Source: CALVGQ01 sp964370435 (lineage in GTDB: Bacteria > Bacillota_I > Bacilli_A > Erysipelotrichales > Erysipelotrichaceae). From it: a DNA stretch of 49,822 nucleotides. The stretch spans positions 1 to 49,822 of the forward strand of contig CAYJJG010000012.1 of the NCBI GenBank assembly GCA_964370435.1, written 5' to 3'. The stretch's first letter is position 1, and each line of letters opens with the position of its first letter. Below, piece after piece: positions 49,612 through 49,822 of this stretch. The position numbers and the translations under genes are program-made. Below the pieces are notes generated by a model, which saw nothing but the letters and a program-made list of their open reading frames with translations, was not told the origin of the DNA and ran no database searches.

Positions 49612-49660
49612 TATATTTACTTTACTTCATATGCAATATAGTAAAAACGTTGTGAATATA

Positions 49661-49689
49661 TTGACGATACATTAACACTATTATAAAAT
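49661..49689 (+). promoter_or_regulatory. Sigma-A-type promoter of the last, partial gene
   Basis: TTGACG (49661-49666) and TAAAAT (49684-49689) are 17 bases apart, followed by a GGGAGG ribosome site at 49713-49718. Confidence 0.65.
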
Positions 49690-49724
49690 ATAGGTGTATG
49701 CTAAAAAAACAAGGGAGGAACATT

Positions 49725-49822
49725 ATGAAAAATAAATTTAGTAGCTTAAGTATTATTATAACACTATTCATCATTGTAACTCTTAGCTTGTTTGCAGGGA
49801 CATGGTTTAACAATCTTGTTTT
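49725..49822 (+). CDS. Start of an exported or membrane protein (cut by window end)
   Basis: The ATG at 49725 with GGGAGGAA 5 bases upstream opens a frame that runs to the window edge: MKNKFSSLSIIITLFIIVTL, then SLFAGTWFNNLV. It is a basic start and a hydrophobic segment of about 18 residues, as in a signal peptide or first membrane helix. About 32 residues are visible; the family cannot be told. Confidence 0.6.
   Translation, partial: MKNKFSSLSIIITLFIIVTLSLFAGTWFNNLV

Noticed and set aside
1..49822. CRISPR arrays, tRNA or rRNA genes, prophage
   Set aside because: I saw no regularly spaced repeats, no cloverleaf-type sequences with CCA-type ends, no rRNA-like stretches and no phage structural genes.

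Overview
The window is about 50 kb of AT-rich DNA (roughly one third G+C by eye) from a spore-forming Firmicute. It carries spo0A and spoIIM, a ComK-type competence regulator with comEA/comEC, T-box leaders on trpS and alaS, AGGAGG ribosome sites, and gene orders shared with Bacillus. These place it on the Bacilli/Erysipelotrichia side of the Firmicutes (Turicibacter- or Erysipelotrichales-like); I cannot name a genus. A run of ten N inside trmL shows that the assembly is a draft. No rRNA, tRNA, CRISPR array or prophage is visible. The only mobile element trace is a decayed IS1182-type transposase fragment at the left edge.

Layout. 1-422: IS remnant and a shared terminator. 0.4-12.5 kb: mixed strands, with gltX (-), a GNAT enzyme, a B12/radical-SAM protein, rdgB, a DUF1461 protein, trmL, small membrane proteins, a RidA protein with a cysteine-rich tail, comK, a YitT protein, trpS (-, T-box), an ECF sigma/anti-sigma pair (-) and spx. 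12.5-25.2 kb: a block syntenic with the Bacillus trmU-alaS-greA region: mnmA, a CPBP protease, recD2, an inserted HTH/TPR regulator plus a 49-residue peptide gene, perM, alaS (T-box), ireB, ruvX, DUF1292, mltG, udk, greA. 25.2-38.6 kb: comEA, comEC and holA, then serine dehydratase, a U32/RlhA-like protein, an unusually short smc, ftsY, ylxM (not followed by ffh), ackA and nrnA. 38.6-39.8 kb: hup and a YugP metallopeptidase. 39.9-46.6 kb: all on the minus strand, with deoB, xerD-like, spoIIM, dinB, spo0A, a DUF2812 membrane protein and its PadR repressor. 46.7-49.4 kb: adhE (+) behind a cre-like palindrome, a Rex-like site and a strong promoter. The window ends in the first codons of another gene.

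How the genes work together. Translation and RNA modification are strongly represented (gltX, trpS, alaS, mnmA, trmL, an RlhA-like enzyme). Chromosome handling is represented by smc, hup, xerD, recD2, ruvX, dinB and holA, and secretion by ftsY/ylxM. Fermentative metabolism is shown by ackA, adhE and Fe-S serine dehydratase, with adhE apparently under NADH (Rex-type) and carbon (CcpA-type) control. Cell-fate switches are Spo0A, ComK, Spx and the ECF sigma factor.

The most unusual observations are: a dif-like 28-mer exactly where a long plus-strand block meets a minus-strand block, next to a xerD-like gene; an SMC protein whose two coiled-coil arms are both about 100 residues shorter than in Bacillus; a TPR regulator paired with a tiny membrane/secreted peptide inside a conserved housekeeping block; a hairpin covering the comK ribosome site; and a PadR operator lying in its own promoter spacer. 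I found no wholly new defence or biosynthetic system.
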